The notes under the pieces: model-generated | The model's input: only the letters and a program-made list of their open reading frames with translations | What the model was told of the DNA's origin: nothing | Databases searched by the model: none | Translations under genes and position numbers: made by a program | Shown here: positions 33,707 to 44,131 of the stretch, piece by piece | How positions within the stretch are numbered: position 1 is the first letter of the stretch | Layout of the letters: every line of letters starts with the position of its first letter | DNA from: Chryseobacterium indologenes | GTDB taxonomy: Bacteria; Bacteroidota; Bacteroidia; Flavobacteriales; Weeksellaceae | Direction of reading: 5' to 3' | Length of the DNA: 64,000 bases | Assembly: GCF_002025665.1 (NCBI RefSeq) | Contig: NZ_CP018786.1 | Coordinates: 1,116,001 to 1,180,000, forward strand

Positions 33707-35620
33707 ATGGGGAATGTTTTTAAAATCAGGGAGTTAAGGTATATACCCAGGTGGTCGGTTTTTCTTATTGATATTTCTGTCATTTTTTTTTCAATTTTAG
33801 TTTCATATTTTCTTCTGAATAGTCTGGAGGTAAAACTCAATTTTATTAAGTATCAAAAGGAAAAAATATTTTCAGTGGTGCTTATTAATATTCTGTGTAT
33901 AGTTCTGTTCAAAACGTATGCGGGAATTATCAGACATTCTACTTTTTTTGATTTTTTTAAAATTGTATGGTCTTCAGGCAGTGCTCTTATTGTTTTGCTG
34001 GGACTGAATTTTATGTCAGAACTGATATTGGGTAAACCAGTATTTTTATACCCTGTTCTTTTTTTATTTTTCTTTATCTCCATTTTTTTGATGTTCTTTT
34101 TCAGAATGGCAATCAAAGAGCTTTTCGGTGTCTTAATAGATTCTAAGGATACTCCATCCAAAGCTAGAATTGCTATTGTTGGGGTAGAGGATACTTCCGT
34201 GTCATTAGCAAAGGCTATTATTCACAATCCCGATCATCCCTATCAGCTGGCAGGATTTCTTAGTGCAAGATCGGATTCTAAAAAAGCAAGGTTGCTTGGC
34301 CATAAAATTTATAGTAAAAAACAATTTCTTAGGAGCGATACTTTGAAAGAACAATTTGATGCGGTTTTAATCAAAGATGTGATGACAAAGCGAGAGATAG
34401 AAGAATGGACTAGCTTTGCATTGGATAAAGGGTTGAAAGTATTAAAAGTACCCGTAACCAATATCATAAAAGAGGATGATAAGGTGAGAAGCATCCGTCC
34501 TCTTCAGATTGAAGATTTACTGAATCGTCCGACAATTAAAATAGAAAACAATGAGGTAAGATGTTTTCATGTTAATAAAAATATTCTGGTAACCGGAGGA
34601 GCCGGGTCTATAGGAAGTGAGATTGTAAGACAGGTTGCTCAGCTAAATTCATCATTGATTGTTGTCGTAGATCAGGCTGAGTCTCCTTTATATGAATTGC
34701 AGCTTGACTTATTAGAAAAGTTCCCAAACCAAAGGTTCAAATTTATACTGGCTGATATTTCAAACTATTCCAGAATGGAAAAATTGTTTGATGATTATCA
34801 GTTTTCAATAGTTTATCATGCGGCAGCCTACAAGCACGTACCATTAATAGAAGATAATCCGCATGAAGCTATTTTTGTCAACATTGGGGGAACTAAAAAT
34901 GTAGCACTCTTATCGAAAAAATATAATGTAAATCGTTTTGTGATGGTGTCTACAGACAAAGCTGTAAATCCCACCAACGTAATGGGAGCATCTAAAAGAG
35001 CTGCTGAACTTTTTGTACAGTCTCTACAAAATTCTTCGGAGAATACAACAAAATTTATTACAACGCGTTTTGGAAATGTATTAGGTTCCAATGGCTCAGT
35101 GATACCGCATTTCAAAAAACAAATTGAAAAAGGAGGTCCGGTAACGATTACTCATCCCGATATCATTCGTTATTTTATGACGATTCCTGAAGCGTGCGAA
35201 CTGGTACTTCAGGCAGGAACAATGGGGCAGGGAGGAGAGATTTATGTTTTTGATATGGGTAAACCAGTTAAAATTCTGGATTTAGCGGAAAGAATGATCA
35301 AATTATCAGGATATACTCCGGGTATCGATATTAAAATTGATTTTATTGGGTTAAGACCTGGCGAAAAACTGTATGAAGAACTTTTAACAGATAATTCTAC
35401 GACTATTCCTACCCATCATGAGAAAATTATGATATCCAGAGATCCATTGATGAAGTTTGAAGATATAGATATTTTGTGCAAGCAAATCATTCTTTCAGCA
35501 ATGAATAAAGATAGTTTGCAGATTGTGAGAATATTAAAAATAATTGTCCCGGAATTTAAAAGCAATAATTCTGAATTTGAAATTCTTGACAAAATATCTG
35601 AACATAAAGCATATGAATGA
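33707..35620 (+). CDS. WbpM/FlaA1/CapD-type nucleotide-sugar 4,6-dehydratase, membrane-bound
   Basis: A 637-residue polysaccharide biosynthesis protein. Four N-terminal membrane helices (residues about 14-145) are followed by a CoA-binding-like domain and an extended SDR domain with TGGAGSIGSE (296-305). The catalytic Tyr of SDRs is replaced by Met (Met426-x-x-x-Lys430 in NVMGASKR), the rule for WbpM-type dehydratases. It should convert UDP-GlcNAc to the 4-keto-6-deoxy sugar that starts the repeat unit. The ATG at 33707 is preferred to a TTG two codons earlier. It is the first gene of the locus. Confidence 0.93.
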   Translation: MGNVFKIRELRYIPRWSVFLIDISVIFFSILVSYFLLNSLEVKLNFIKYQKEKIFSVVLINILCIVLFKTYAGIIRHSTFFDFFKIVWSSGSALIVLLGLNFMSELILGKPVFLYPVLFLFFFISIFLMFFFRMAIKELFGVLIDSKDTPSKARIAIVGVEDTSVSLAKAIIHNPDHPYQLAGFLSARSDSKKARLLGHKIYSKKQFLRSDTLKEQFDAVLIKDVMTKREIEEWTSFALDKGLKVLKVPVTNIIKEDDKVRSIRPLQIEDLLNRPTIKIENNEVRCFHVNKNILVTGGAGSIGSEIVRQVAQLNSSLIVVVDQAESPLYELQLDLLEKFPNQRFKFILADISNYSRMEKLFDDYQFSIVYHAAAYKHVPLIEDNPHEAIFVNIGGTKNVALLSKKYNVNRFVMVSTDKAVNPTNVMGASKRAAELFVQSLQNSSENTTKFITTRFGNVLGSNGSVIPHFKKQIEKGGPVTITHPDIIRYFMTIPEACELVLQAGTMGQGGEIYVFDMGKPVKILDLAERMIKLSGYTPGIDIKIDFIGLRPGEKLYEELLTDNSTTIPTHHEKIMISRDPLMKFEDIDILCKQIILSAMNKDSLQIVRILKIIVPEFKSNNSEFEILDKISEHKAYE

Positions 35621-35867
35621 AATTAAAGAATAAAATACATAAAAAAACTAATATAAAATAATAATTTTGCTATTTTAATTCCAAACGGAATGAAAATTGC
35701 TAGAGAAAGAATTAATTTAAATATAAAGATTAAAATACCTCTCACATTCGTAAATTTCTTATAAATATGGAATACTTATGTGGTTAGTTTTCTTCCTATT
35801 AGGTATCTTAAATTAAATTCAGATAGATTTTAAATAATAGCACAAGTAGACTTAGAATAAACAACAT

Positions 35868-36659
35868 ATGAATAAAAAGATTATTACATATATAACATTG
35901 TTATCGGTTATTTTGTTATCATGCAGACCGAAGCAGAATATGGTATATATGTCGAAACATAATATGGAAGAGGAAGTTGCGAAAGCAAAATTTCAGGGCT
36001 TACATATTCAGGAAGGAGATGTACTTCTAATTCTTGTATCTGCACTCGATGAAATTGCTGTAAAGCCTTTTAACCTTAATACTGCAAACAAAGTAGGGAG
36101 CGACAGTGGTAGAGGAATTAACCAATACGTAGAACCAAGTCAATACCTTGTAAATGAAGAAGGCTATATCTCTTTTCCGGTTTTAGGAAATGTATATACT
36201 AAAGGAATGACACAGGTACAGCTAAAACAGGAACTGGAATCACGTCTTAAGAGATATCTAACAGATCCATTAGTGACTATTACCCTTAAAAACTTCAATG
36301 TAAGTATTTTAGGAGAGGTAAAACAACCAGGACAGAAAGAAAGTCTCTCCCAGAAAATCAATATTTTTCAAGCACTTGGACTTGCAGGTGATATGACGGA
36401 TTTCGGAGACCGCACCAATGTAAAACTTATCCGCACAGGAGAAGATGGTGCTGACCAGGTGGTTAATGTTGACCTTACAAGATCTGATATTGTGAGTTCG
36501 CCGTACTATTATATGAAACAAAACGACATATTATATGTACAGCCGGACAAAAATAAGCAGGTTCAGGCTAACTCAAATCCGAACAGAGCTCTTACATTCC
36601 AGATTATTGGTGCTTTACTTACAGCGGGTACACTTATTATTGCTTTAACTCGAAAATAA
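35868..36659 (+). CDS. Wza-like polysaccharide export lipoprotein
   Basis: A 263-residue outer-membrane-associated polysaccharide export protein. Lipobox SVILLSC (Cys19), a Poly_export domain (LHIQEGDVLLILV, then YLVNEEGYISFPVLGNVY) and an SLBB domain (FNVSILGEVKQPGQKE, then INIFQALGLAGDMTDFGDR). A hydrophobic helix lies near the C-terminus (TFQIIGALLTAGTLIIAL). It forms the export channel with the Wzc-like kinase encoded 3 nt downstream. The 247-nt gap upstream is AT-rich and empty apart from a possible -7 box TAATTTTG at 35662-35669. Confidence 0.92.
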   Translation: MNKKIITYITLLSVILLSCRPKQNMVYMSKHNMEEEVAKAKFQGLHIQEGDVLLILVSALDEIAVKPFNLNTANKVGSDSGRGINQYVEPSQYLVNEEGYISFPVLGNVYTKGMTQVQLKQELESRLKRYLTDPLVTITLKNFNVSILGEVKQPGQKESLSQKINIFQALGLAGDMTDFGDRTNVKLIRTGEDGADQVVNVDLTRSDIVSSPYYYMKQNDILYVQPDKNKQVQANSNPNRALTFQIIGALLTAGTLIIALTRK

Positions 36660-36662
36660 AAT

Positions 36663-39005
36663 ATGCAGCAGATAGAATTTCAGGAAAGTGAAGAATCTTT
36701 GAATTTAAGAAAGATCATTGGGAAATATTTAGTAAAATGGCCTTGGTTTATAGCATCTGTCTTATTATTTGTTATTATAGCCTTTATATATCTAAGATAT
36801 GCTGTACCTCAATATGAATCGACTACTACTTTAAAATTTGATAAAAAACAGTCTGATTTAACAGGAGCATTAATTGATCTTGATAACTTAGGACTTGGTT
36901 TAGGAAACGCAGATGAACTTAAAAGTGAAGTGGCTGTGGTAAGCTCCAGACCAATCCTTATGAAAGTTGTTGAAAATCTAAATCTTAATATACAATATTA
37001 TAATTCGGGTGAGATAAGGGATTCAGAATTATTTATCAAAGTACCAATTGTTGCAAAAATTATTTCTTATAAGAATACCAAAAAATTTGTTTCTTCCCAA
37101 TATATGGTAAAAGAAGTGAACGGAAACGAATTTGTTTTGGAAGATAAGGAAAACAAAAAAGTAAAGGGAACTTTCGATAAAAATCTAGTTCTTGATTTTG
37201 GAACTGTAATTCTTCAAAAAGTTCCGGGTCTTACCTTTAAAGATAAATATAAAATTGTCTTCTGGAATCCTATAGAGAAGGTGAAATCTTTGGAAAAAAA
37301 GATCCAGGTTGATCTTCCGGATCAAAAGGCTATGCTTATGGACATTAAGATCGTAGGAACTGTTCCTGAAAAATCAGAGGCTATTCTTAATGAGGTAACC
37401 AAACAGTATAATCTGGATGGGCTAAGAGATAAAAACTTACAAGCTCAAAATACTCAGGAGTTTATCGACAAACGATTAGAGGTTATTTCACGAGATCTTT
37501 CCGGAGTGGAGAATCAGAAAGAAGATTTCCAGAACCGTAACCGAATCGTAGACTTACAGGCGCAGGCACAGCTGGCGCTTCAGAATACAAACGATAACAC
37601 AAAACAATTTCTTCTGCAACAAACCCAGCTGGATCTTCTTAACTCTCTTCAAAATGAAGCTTCAAAAGGAGATAATCAGCTTATGCCTTCTAATTTAGGA
37701 CTTAATCCTTCTTTGGAACAGGCTATTTTACAGTATAATAATCTTGTTATCACTAGAAATAAAACTTTGAAGCAGGCAACGAATGAGAACCCTGCAGTGA
37801 TAGAAATGAATAAAGAAATTTCTTCACTAAAAGAAATTGTAAGAGATAACATCCGTCAGCAAAAAGCAACTGTTCAGGCTTCTATCGCACAGATAAACAG
37901 CCAGATTTCTGCCAGCACAGGCATGATTGAAAAGGTTCCCGGACAGTCAAAAATCTATAGAGGTATCGAACGTCAGCAGAATCTTAAAGAACAGCTTTTC
38001 CTTTTCCTTTTACAGAAAAGAGAAGAAAATGCAATTAATCTTTCGGTAAATGTTCCGAAAGCTAAAATTGTAAACCCTGCTTATACTGATGATATTCCGG
38101 TTTCACCTAAAAAAAATATTATTCTTTTAGCAGCGGCTTTATTAGGATTAATGTTACCGTTGGGAGTATTCTATCTTTTCTTTATGTGGGATGATAAAAT
38201 CTACAGCCGAACAGATATTACGGAAAATTCGCCACTTGGAGTGTTAGCAGATATACCATCGTTGAAGGACAATCAGAATCATTTGGTACAGAGAAATGAT
38301 TTCTCCGAATTGGCGGAATCGTTTAGAATACTGGTTTCCAACCTGAAATTTCTACTTCCTAAGAAAGATTCGGCGAAAGTCATACTGGTAACTTCTTCAG
38401 TGAAAGGAGAAGGTAAAACACTGGTTTCAGTGAATCTTGCTCTGACATTGGGAAGCAAAAACGGAAGATCATTACTAATTGGTTCGGATGTTAGAAATCC
38501 ACAGATACAGAGATATGATGATGAGCGTGTTAAGAATGCAGGTCTTACGGAATATTTATACGATGAAACAACAGATGTAGAAGATCTTATACATACTTCC
38601 GATACCAATCCTGAATGTGATGTAATTTATGCGGGATCTATTCCTCCAAACCCCCAAGAGCTTCTTTCCAACGGTCGTTATCAGAATCTTATCAGTGAAA
38701 TGTCGTCCCGTTACGAATATATTGTGATCGATTCTGCTCCACTGATGCTTGTTTCAGATACATTGAGTATTTCTGACACAGCAGACGCTTCTTTATACGT
38801 TGTGAGATCGGGAGTGTCAAGGAAAATATTAATAGATTTCGCAAATAAACTGGTTAAAGAATCAAAAATATCAAACGTCTCTTTTGTAATCAATGATGTT
38901 TCTAAAAATGTTGGTGGTTATGGGTATGGATACAACTATGGCTACGGTTACGGATATACCACTGATAAGGAGAAAAACTGGTGGCAAAAGCTTTTCAATA
39001 AATAA
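36663..39005 (+). CDS. Wzc-like polysaccharide co-polymerase / tyrosine autokinase
   Basis: A 780-residue bifunctional protein. A first membrane helix (WPWFIASVLLFVIIAFIYL) leads into a Wzz periplasmic domain with long coiled coils (about residues 250-460). A second helix is near 485-505, and then the BY-kinase domain: Walker A SSVKGEGKT (Lys585), Walker A' region IVIDSAP (Asp690). The tail GGYGYGYNYGYGYGYTTD is a Tyr cluster for autophosphorylation, unusually Gly-Tyr repetitive. It controls polymer chain length and export together with the Wza-like protein. Confidence 0.93.
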   Translation: MQQIEFQESEESLNLRKIIGKYLVKWPWFIASVLLFVIIAFIYLRYAVPQYESTTTLKFDKKQSDLTGALIDLDNLGLGLGNADELKSEVAVVSSRPILMKVVENLNLNIQYYNSGEIRDSELFIKVPIVAKIISYKNTKKFVSSQYMVKEVNGNEFVLEDKENKKVKGTFDKNLVLDFGTVILQKVPGLTFKDKYKIVFWNPIEKVKSLEKKIQVDLPDQKAMLMDIKIVGTVPEKSEAILNEVTKQYNLDGLRDKNLQAQNTQEFIDKRLEVISRDLSGVENQKEDFQNRNRIVDLQAQAQLALQNTNDNTKQFLLQQTQLDLLNSLQNEASKGDNQLMPSNLGLNPSLEQAILQYNNLVITRNKTLKQATNENPAVIEMNKEISSLKEIVRDNIRQQKATVQASIAQINSQISASTGMIEKVPGQSKIYRGIERQQNLKEQLFLFLLQKREENAINLSVNVPKAKIVNPAYTDDIPVSPKKNIILLAAALLGLMLPLGVFYLFFMWDDKIYSRTDITENSPLGVLADIPSLKDNQNHLVQRNDFSELAESFRILVSNLKFLLPKKDSAKVILVTSSVKGEGKTLVSVNLALTLGSKNGRSLLIGSDVRNPQIQRYDDERVKNAGLTEYLYDETTDVEDLIHTSDTNPECDVIYAGSIPPNPQELLSNGRYQNLISEMSSRYEYIVIDSAPLMLVSDTLSISDTADASLYVVRSGVSRKILIDFANKLVKESKISNVSFVINDVSKNVGGYGYGYNYGYGYGYTTDKEKNWWQKLFNK

Positions 39006-39057
39006 TCAATTTATCTTCAAAATATACATTAAATAAAGTAAGAACATCACATATAAT

Positions 39058-40353
39058 ATGAATATACAGAATAAAATTGGGGTAATCGGATTGGGGTATG
39101 TTGGATTACCTCTGGCCCGTTTATTTGCAACAAAATACGCGGTAGTTGGTTTTGATATCAATCAAGCCAGAATTGCAGAACTTAATAGTGGAAAAGATTC
39201 TACTTTGGAGGTAGAAGATGACGTATTGCAGCCGGTTTTAGTAAAAGAGAATCCCTTTTCAAGCTCATCAAAAGGATTATTTTGCTCATCTAACCTAGAA
39301 GATATTAAAGATGCTAACATCTATATCGTAACTGTTCCTACACCGGTAGACAAACATAACCGTCCAGATCTAACGCCTTTATACAAAGCGTCTGAAACAG
39401 TGGGAAAAGTATTGAAAAAAGGGGATATTGTTATTTATGAATCTACTGTTTATCCCGGCGTTACAGAAGAGGAATGTATTCCTGTGCTGGAAAAAGTTTC
39501 AGGACTGAAGTTTAACGAAGATTTTTTTGCAGGATATTCTCCTGAAAGAATCAACCCGGGAGATAAAGAACGTACTGTAGAGAAGATTTTAAAAGTAACT
39601 TCAGGTTCTACACCAGAAATTGGTGAAAAAGTAGACGAATTATATAAATCTGTAATTGCAGCAGGTACACATTTGGCACCAACCATCAAAGTAGCCGAAG
39701 CATCAAAAGTGATCGAAAACTCACAGCGTGATATCAATATTGCTTTTGTGAATGAGCTTGCAAAGATATTTAATCTCTTGAATATCGATACACATGCCGT
39801 TTTGGAAGCTGCAGGAACAAAATGGAATTTCCTGAAATTCAAGCCCGGTTTAGTAGGAGGGCACTGCATCGGGGTAGATCCTTTCTATCTTGCCCAAAAA
39901 GCGCAGGATGTAGGATATTATTCTGAGCTTATCCTTACAGCAAGAAGATTGAACGATTCTATGGGGCAATTTGTAGCCTCCGAGGTTGTAAAAACGATGA
40001 TTAAGAAAAGAATCAACATTCCTGATGCCAAAGTGCTGAATCTTGGGATCACATTTAAGGAAAACTGTCCGGATGTAAGAAATACAAAAGCAGCAGATGT
40101 TATCAAAGCACTGGAAGACTATTCTATCGAAGTTACAACATACGATCCGTGGGCAAATCCGGAAGAAGTAATGCACGAATATGGTATAGGATCTACAAGT
40201 TCTCTGGAAGATGTGAATGAAAAATTTGATGCAGTTGTTCTCACTGTTTCTCATAATGAGTTCCTGAATATTGATCTTTCTCGTTATCTGAAGGAAGGAG
40301 GAATTGTATATGATGTTAAAGGAATTTTAGAGAAATACGATAATCGTTTATAA
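39058..40353 (+). CDS. nucleotide sugar dehydrogenase, TviB/WbpA type
   Basis: A 431-residue UDP-sugar dehydrogenase. NAD-binding GVIGLGYVGLPLARLF (residues 8-23), TVPTPVDKHNRPDL, and catalytic Cys270 in GGHCIGVDPFYL. The pattern (GYVGLPL, then TPVD) is that of UDP-N-acetylhexosamine 6-dehydrogenases such as the Vi-antigen TviB, which make an N-acetylhexosaminuronic acid. It is 52 nt downstream of the kinase gene. The exact sugar cannot be read from the sequence. Confidence 0.9.
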   Translation: MNIQNKIGVIGLGYVGLPLARLFATKYAVVGFDINQARIAELNSGKDSTLEVEDDVLQPVLVKENPFSSSSKGLFCSSNLEDIKDANIYIVTVPTPVDKHNRPDLTPLYKASETVGKVLKKGDIVIYESTVYPGVTEEECIPVLEKVSGLKFNEDFFAGYSPERINPGDKERTVEKILKVTSGSTPEIGEKVDELYKSVIAAGTHLAPTIKVAEASKVIENSQRDINIAFVNELAKIFNLLNIDTHAVLEAAGTKWNFLKFKPGLVGGHCIGVDPFYLAQKAQDVGYYSELILTARRLNDSMGQFVASEVVKTMIKKRINIPDAKVLNLGITFKENCPDVRNTKAADVIKALEDYSIEVTTYDPWANPEEVMHEYGIGSTSSLEDVNEKFDAVVLTVSHNEFLNIDLSRYLKEGGIVYDVKGILEKYDNRL

Positions 40354-40365
40354 AAAAAGTAGAAA

Positions 40366-41532
40366 ATGAAAATAGCAGTAGTAGGAACAGGATATGTAGG
40401 TTTGTCTAATGCCGTCTTATTGGCCCAACATAATGAAGTTGTAGCTTTAGATATTGTTCAGGAAAGAGTAGAATTGCTTAATTCTAAAAAATCTCCTATT
40501 GAAGATGAAGAGATTAACATGTTTCTAAGTACTAAACCACTTAATTTCAAAGCCACTTTAGATAAAAAAGAAGCTTACGATAAAGCTGAATATATTATTG
40601 TTGCTACACCCACAGATTATGACCCTACTACTAACTATTTCAACACAAGCAGTGTTGAAAATGTAATAAAGGAAATTGCAGAGTATAATTCTGATGCTGT
40701 AATTATTATTAAATCTACAGTTCCGGTGGGTTATACCGCAGAGTTAAAAAGCAGAATGCAGCTAGATAATGTGGTGTTTTCTCCTGAATTTTTGAGAGAA
40801 GGTAAAGCTTTGTATGATAATTTATATCCTTCCAGAATTATTGTTGGGGAGCAAAGCGAGCGAGCAAGGATTTTTGCAGAATTACTGAAAGAAGGAGCGG
40901 TAAAAAAGGATATTCCTGTTTTGTTTACTAATCCTACCGAAGCAGAAGCAATTAAATTGTTTTCAAATACCTACTTGGCATTGCGAGTTGCCTATTTTAA
41001 TGAATTAGACAGCTATGCGCAGATCCATGAACTGGATACCCGCCAGATTGTAGAAGGTGTTGGTCTGGACCCAAGAATTGGTTCGCATTATAATAATCCT
41101 TCTTTTGGATACGGAGGATACTGCTTGCCTAAGGATACCAAACAGCTTTTGGCAAATTATAATGCAGTTCCCAATAATATTATTCAGGCAATTGTAGATG
41201 CCAACAGAACCCGTAAGGATTTTATAGCAGATTCTGTACTAGCAAAAAAACCAAAAAAGGTAGGAGTTTACCGTCTTATCATGAAAGCAGGCTCCGACAA
41301 CTTCAGAGCATCTGCCATACAGGGAGTAATGAAAAGAATTAAAGCTAAGGGAGTGGAAGTGGAAGTGTTTGAACCTGCTCTTAATGAGGAGTTTTTTTTC
41401 AGTTCCAAAGTGGTAAAAGATTTAGAGCTTTTCAAAAAAGAATGCGATGTCATTATTTCTAATCGTAATGCGTCTGAACTTGCTGATGTACAGGAAAAAG
41501 TGTATACAAGGGATCTATTTGGTAATGATTAA
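40366..41532 (+). CDS. UDP-glucose 6-dehydrogenase-type enzyme
   Basis: A 388-residue nucleotide-sugar dehydrogenase of the short Ugd group. NAD-binding [13 protein letters not shown] (residues 7-19), [15 protein letters not shown], and catalytic Cys253 in [14 protein letters not shown]. The length, the YDPTTNYF segment and Ser in GLS are typical of UDP-glucose dehydrogenases making UDP-glucuronate. It starts 12 nt after the other dehydrogenase, so the locus probably supplies two different uronic acids. Confidence 0.92.
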   Translation: MKIAVVGTGYVGLSNAVLLAQHNEVVALDIVQERVELLNSKKSPIEDEEINMFLSTKPLNFKATLDKKEAYDKAEYIIVATPTDYDPTTNYFNTSSVENVIKEIAEYNSDAVIIIKSTVPVGYTAELKSRMQLDNVVFSPEFLREGKALYDNLYPSRIIVGEQSERARIFAELLKEGAVKKDIPVLFTNPTEAEAIKLFSNTYLALRVAYFNELDSYAQIHELDTRQIVEGVGLDPRIGSHYNNPSFGYGGYCLPKDTKQLLANYNAVPNNIIQAIVDANRTRKDFIADSVLAKKPKKVGVYRLIMKAGSDNFRASAIQGVMKRIKAKGVEVEVFEPALNEEFFFSSKVVKDLELFKKECDVIISNRNASELADVQEKVYTRDLFGND

Positions 41533-41543
41533 AAGTAAATAAA

Positions 41544-43064
41544 TTGTCAAGTACAAAAAAGATCGCAAAAAATACAATATTACTCTACATAAGGATGATA
41601 ATCAATATGGCTATCTCCTTATATACTTCAAGGATTATTTTACAGAAGTTAGGTGTAGAGGATTTTGGGATATATAATTTAGTAGCTGGAGTAGTTGTAT
41701 TATTTTCTTTTTTAAATAATGCCATGACAAGTGCTACTCAACGATTCTTAAATATTGAACTGGCTTCAAATATTAAAGAAAAAGTTAATAGAGTTTTTTG
41801 TATGAGTCTCAATATTCATATAATTATCTCAATTATTGTATTGATTTTGTCTGAGACTATTGGATTGTGGTTTTTAAATTACAAATTAAATATACCTGCT
41901 AACCGGCTTAATGCTGCAAATTTTGTATTTCAGTTTTCTATTATTACAACAATAATCAATATCATTAGAATACCCTTCAATGCTACCATATTGGCGAATG
42001 AAAGAATGTCATTCTATGCCTATTTGGGTATAGTGGAGACTGTACTAAAACTAGCTATTGTATTTTTATTATCGCTTTTTGTTGAATATGATCAGCTCAT
42101 AGTTTATTCATTTTTGTTATTACTGGTCAACCTTATAGTGAATATAATTTATAAAATTTATTGCTATAAAAACTTTAAGGAAGAAACTGCTTACCACTAT
42201 TTTTCTGACAAAAAACTGTTCAGAGAATTATTATCCTTTTCTGGTTGGAGTTTATTCGGGCAAGTTGCCGTTTTAAGTTCAACACAAGGATTGAATATGA
42301 TTATGAATATATTCATCGGTGTTACTGTAAATGCAGCCTTAGGTATTGCGAATCAGGTAAACAGTGTTTTGTATAGTTTTGTTTCAAATATGCAGGTAGC
42401 ATTTAATCCACAAATTACGCAAAGTTATGCCTCAAATGATTTAGAAACACATAAAAAATTAGTGTTAAATACTTCGAAATATTCAGTATTTCTATTTTTA
42501 ATTTTATCAGTACCGATTTTATTACATACAGAATTTATTTTAAAACTATGGCTTGGTGTTAATTTACCTCAATATCTTGTAAGCTTCACTCAAATAGTTA
42601 TAATAGGCTCTATTATTAATGCTATAGTGGGACCATTCTGGATGTCTGCTAATGCCATTGGAAATATCAGAAATTATCAATTAGGGGTTTCATTGATATT
42701 ATTATTAAATCTTCCACTGGCATATATATTTTTAAAGTTAGGTTTTTCTCCTGTATACATTATGAGTTTAAATGTTATTTTAAATTTATGCACATTCGTA
42801 TTTCGTTTTCTTTATGTTAATTATAAATTGAAATATGATTTGCAAGATGTACTGCTTTATTTAAAACAGACATTCTTAGTTATTTTCTCTTGTTTTGTTC
42901 TGATATGGCTCATCAAAAAAGTAGAGGTTAACAGCTACTTCTTTGCAATATCTTCAACCATTGGTTCTGAGATTATTTTGTTTGTATTAATTATTCTTAT
43001 TGGTATTAAGCGGGAAGAGTATTTACAGTTTAAGAAAAAAATCATTAAAAAAATAAAGAAATAA
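41544..43064 (+). CDS. Wzx-like polysaccharide flippase
   Basis: A 506-residue MATE/MOP-superfamily membrane protein with about 12-14 helices. The start IAKNTILLYIRMIINMAISLYTSRI matches many Bacteroidetes flippases, and GVEDFGIYNLVAGVVVLFSFLN follows. It should flip lipid-linked repeat units across the inner membrane. It begins with TTG at 41544: no in-frame ATG exists after the upstream TGA at 41526, and the first internal Met would remove about 17 conserved residues. It is 11 nt downstream of the dehydrogenase gene. Confidence 0.9.
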   Translation: MSSTKKIAKNTILLYIRMIINMAISLYTSRIILQKLGVEDFGIYNLVAGVVVLFSFLNNAMTSATQRFLNIELASNIKEKVNRVFCMSLNIHIIISIIVLILSETIGLWFLNYKLNIPANRLNAANFVFQFSIITTIINIIRIPFNATILANERMSFYAYLGIVETVLKLAIVFLLSLFVEYDQLIVYSFLLLLVNLIVNIIYKIYCYKNFKEETAYHYFSDKKLFRELLSFSGWSLFGQVAVLSSTQGLNMIMNIFIGVTVNAALGIANQVNSVLYSFVSNMQVAFNPQITQSYASNDLETHKKLVLNTSKYSVFLFLILSVPILLHTEFILKLWLGVNLPQYLVSFTQIVIIGSIINAIVGPFWMSANAIGNIRNYQLGVSLILLLNLPLAYIFLKLGFSPVYIMSLNVILNLCTFVFRFLYVNYKLKYDLQDVLLYLKQTFLVIFSCFVLIWLIKKVEVNSYFFAISSTIGSEIILFVLIILIGIKREEYLQFKKKIIKKIKK

Positions 43065-43066
43065 AT

Positions 43067-44131
43067 ATGGATTTATTTAAGAGAATAAAAAATAAAACAA
43101 ATTCAATTATTAATAATATACAGAATAATGCCAGAGTAGACAAAATTGCTAATGAAATTAATAATTGCAAGTCGAAGCGATTATTTTTGTTTCAAACTCC
43201 TACCCATACTAATATTGGAGATCATGCTATTGCGGAAGGGCAGTTGAAATTTTTTAAAGAAAATTTACCCGGGCATCACGTTTTCGAGATCAATCAGTCT
43301 CAAATGAAGTATTTTATTGAAAAGTACAGTAATACTATTAATCCTGATGATTTGATATTCATTCATGGTGGTGGTAATTTTGGGAATGAATATATGAGGG
43401 AAGAAAATTTAAGAAGAATGGTAATTCAAAACTTTCCTGAGAATAAAACGATATTGTTTCCACAAACTATCTATTACTCTAATGATCAGATTGGTGAGTC
43501 TGAATTAAAAAGGACACAGGATATTTTTGAAAAGCATTCAAATTTGATTTTGACAGCCAGAGAGGAAAAATCATTTGAATTAATGAAAAAATATTTTCCA
43601 AAAAATAAGGTAATTCTGACTCCTGATATTGTTCTATACACTGAATATAGTTTTGAAAATGAAAGAGAGTACGCATTAGAAGTAATCAGAAATGATCAGG
43701 AATCAATACTAACAGCAAACGATAAAGATAAAATTACCCAAATTTTAGAAGGTAAATTTGACAAAATAATTAAATCTGATATGCATTGTGATAAAATAAC
43801 AGATTTAGATATTGAGTCAGTGAGAAAAAAAGTATTGACTAATAAGTTATTACAATTTTCTAAGGCAAAAATAGTTGTCACTGATAGATTACACGGAATG
43901 GTTCTTTGCATCATTACAGGAACACCGTGCGTCGTTTTTTCAAATTATAATCAAAAAGTTATAGGAACTTATAATTGGATTAAGTATTTAAAATATATAA
44001 AGTTTGTTAAAAATATAGATGAAGCAAACAAAGCAATAGATGAGTTATTAAGTAATGATAACTATGAAAAATATAATCCTCAGGAGATAAGGAAGTTTTA
44101 CCTACCATTAATAGAGAATATAAATGAATGA
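43067..44131 (+). CDS. polysaccharide pyruvyl transferase family protein
   Basis: A 354-residue protein with the pyruvyltransferase fold. LFLFQTPTHTNIGDHAIAEG (39-58) and LIFIHGGGNFGNEYMREE are typical N-terminal motifs; the C-terminal half has IVVTDRLHGMVLCIITGTPCV (DRLHG). It should add a pyruvate ketal to a sugar of the polymer, making it acidic. It starts 2 nt after the flippase gene and overlaps the next glycosyltransferase gene by 8 nt. Confidence 0.88.
   Translation: MDLFKRIKNKTNSIINNIQNNARVDKIANEINNCKSKRLFLFQTPTHTNIGDHAIAEGQLKFFKENLPGHHVFEINQSQMKYFIEKYSNTINPDDLIFIHGGGNFGNEYMREENLRRMVIQNFPENKTILFPQTIYYSNDQIGESELKRTQDIFEKHSNLILTAREEKSFELMKKYFPKNKVILTPDIVLYTEYSFENEREYALEVIRNDQESILTANDKDKITQILEGKFDKIIKSDMHCDKITDLDIESVRKKVLTNKLLQFSKAKIVVTDRLHGMVLCIITGTPCVVFSNYNQKVIGTYNWIKYLKYIKFVKNIDEANKAIDELLSNDNYEKYNPQEIRKFYLPLIENINE

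Noticed and set aside
39450..39869. 139-codon minus-strand ORF
   Set aside because: It is antisense to the TviB-like dehydrogenase gene, which has all expected motifs; no independent coding sign.
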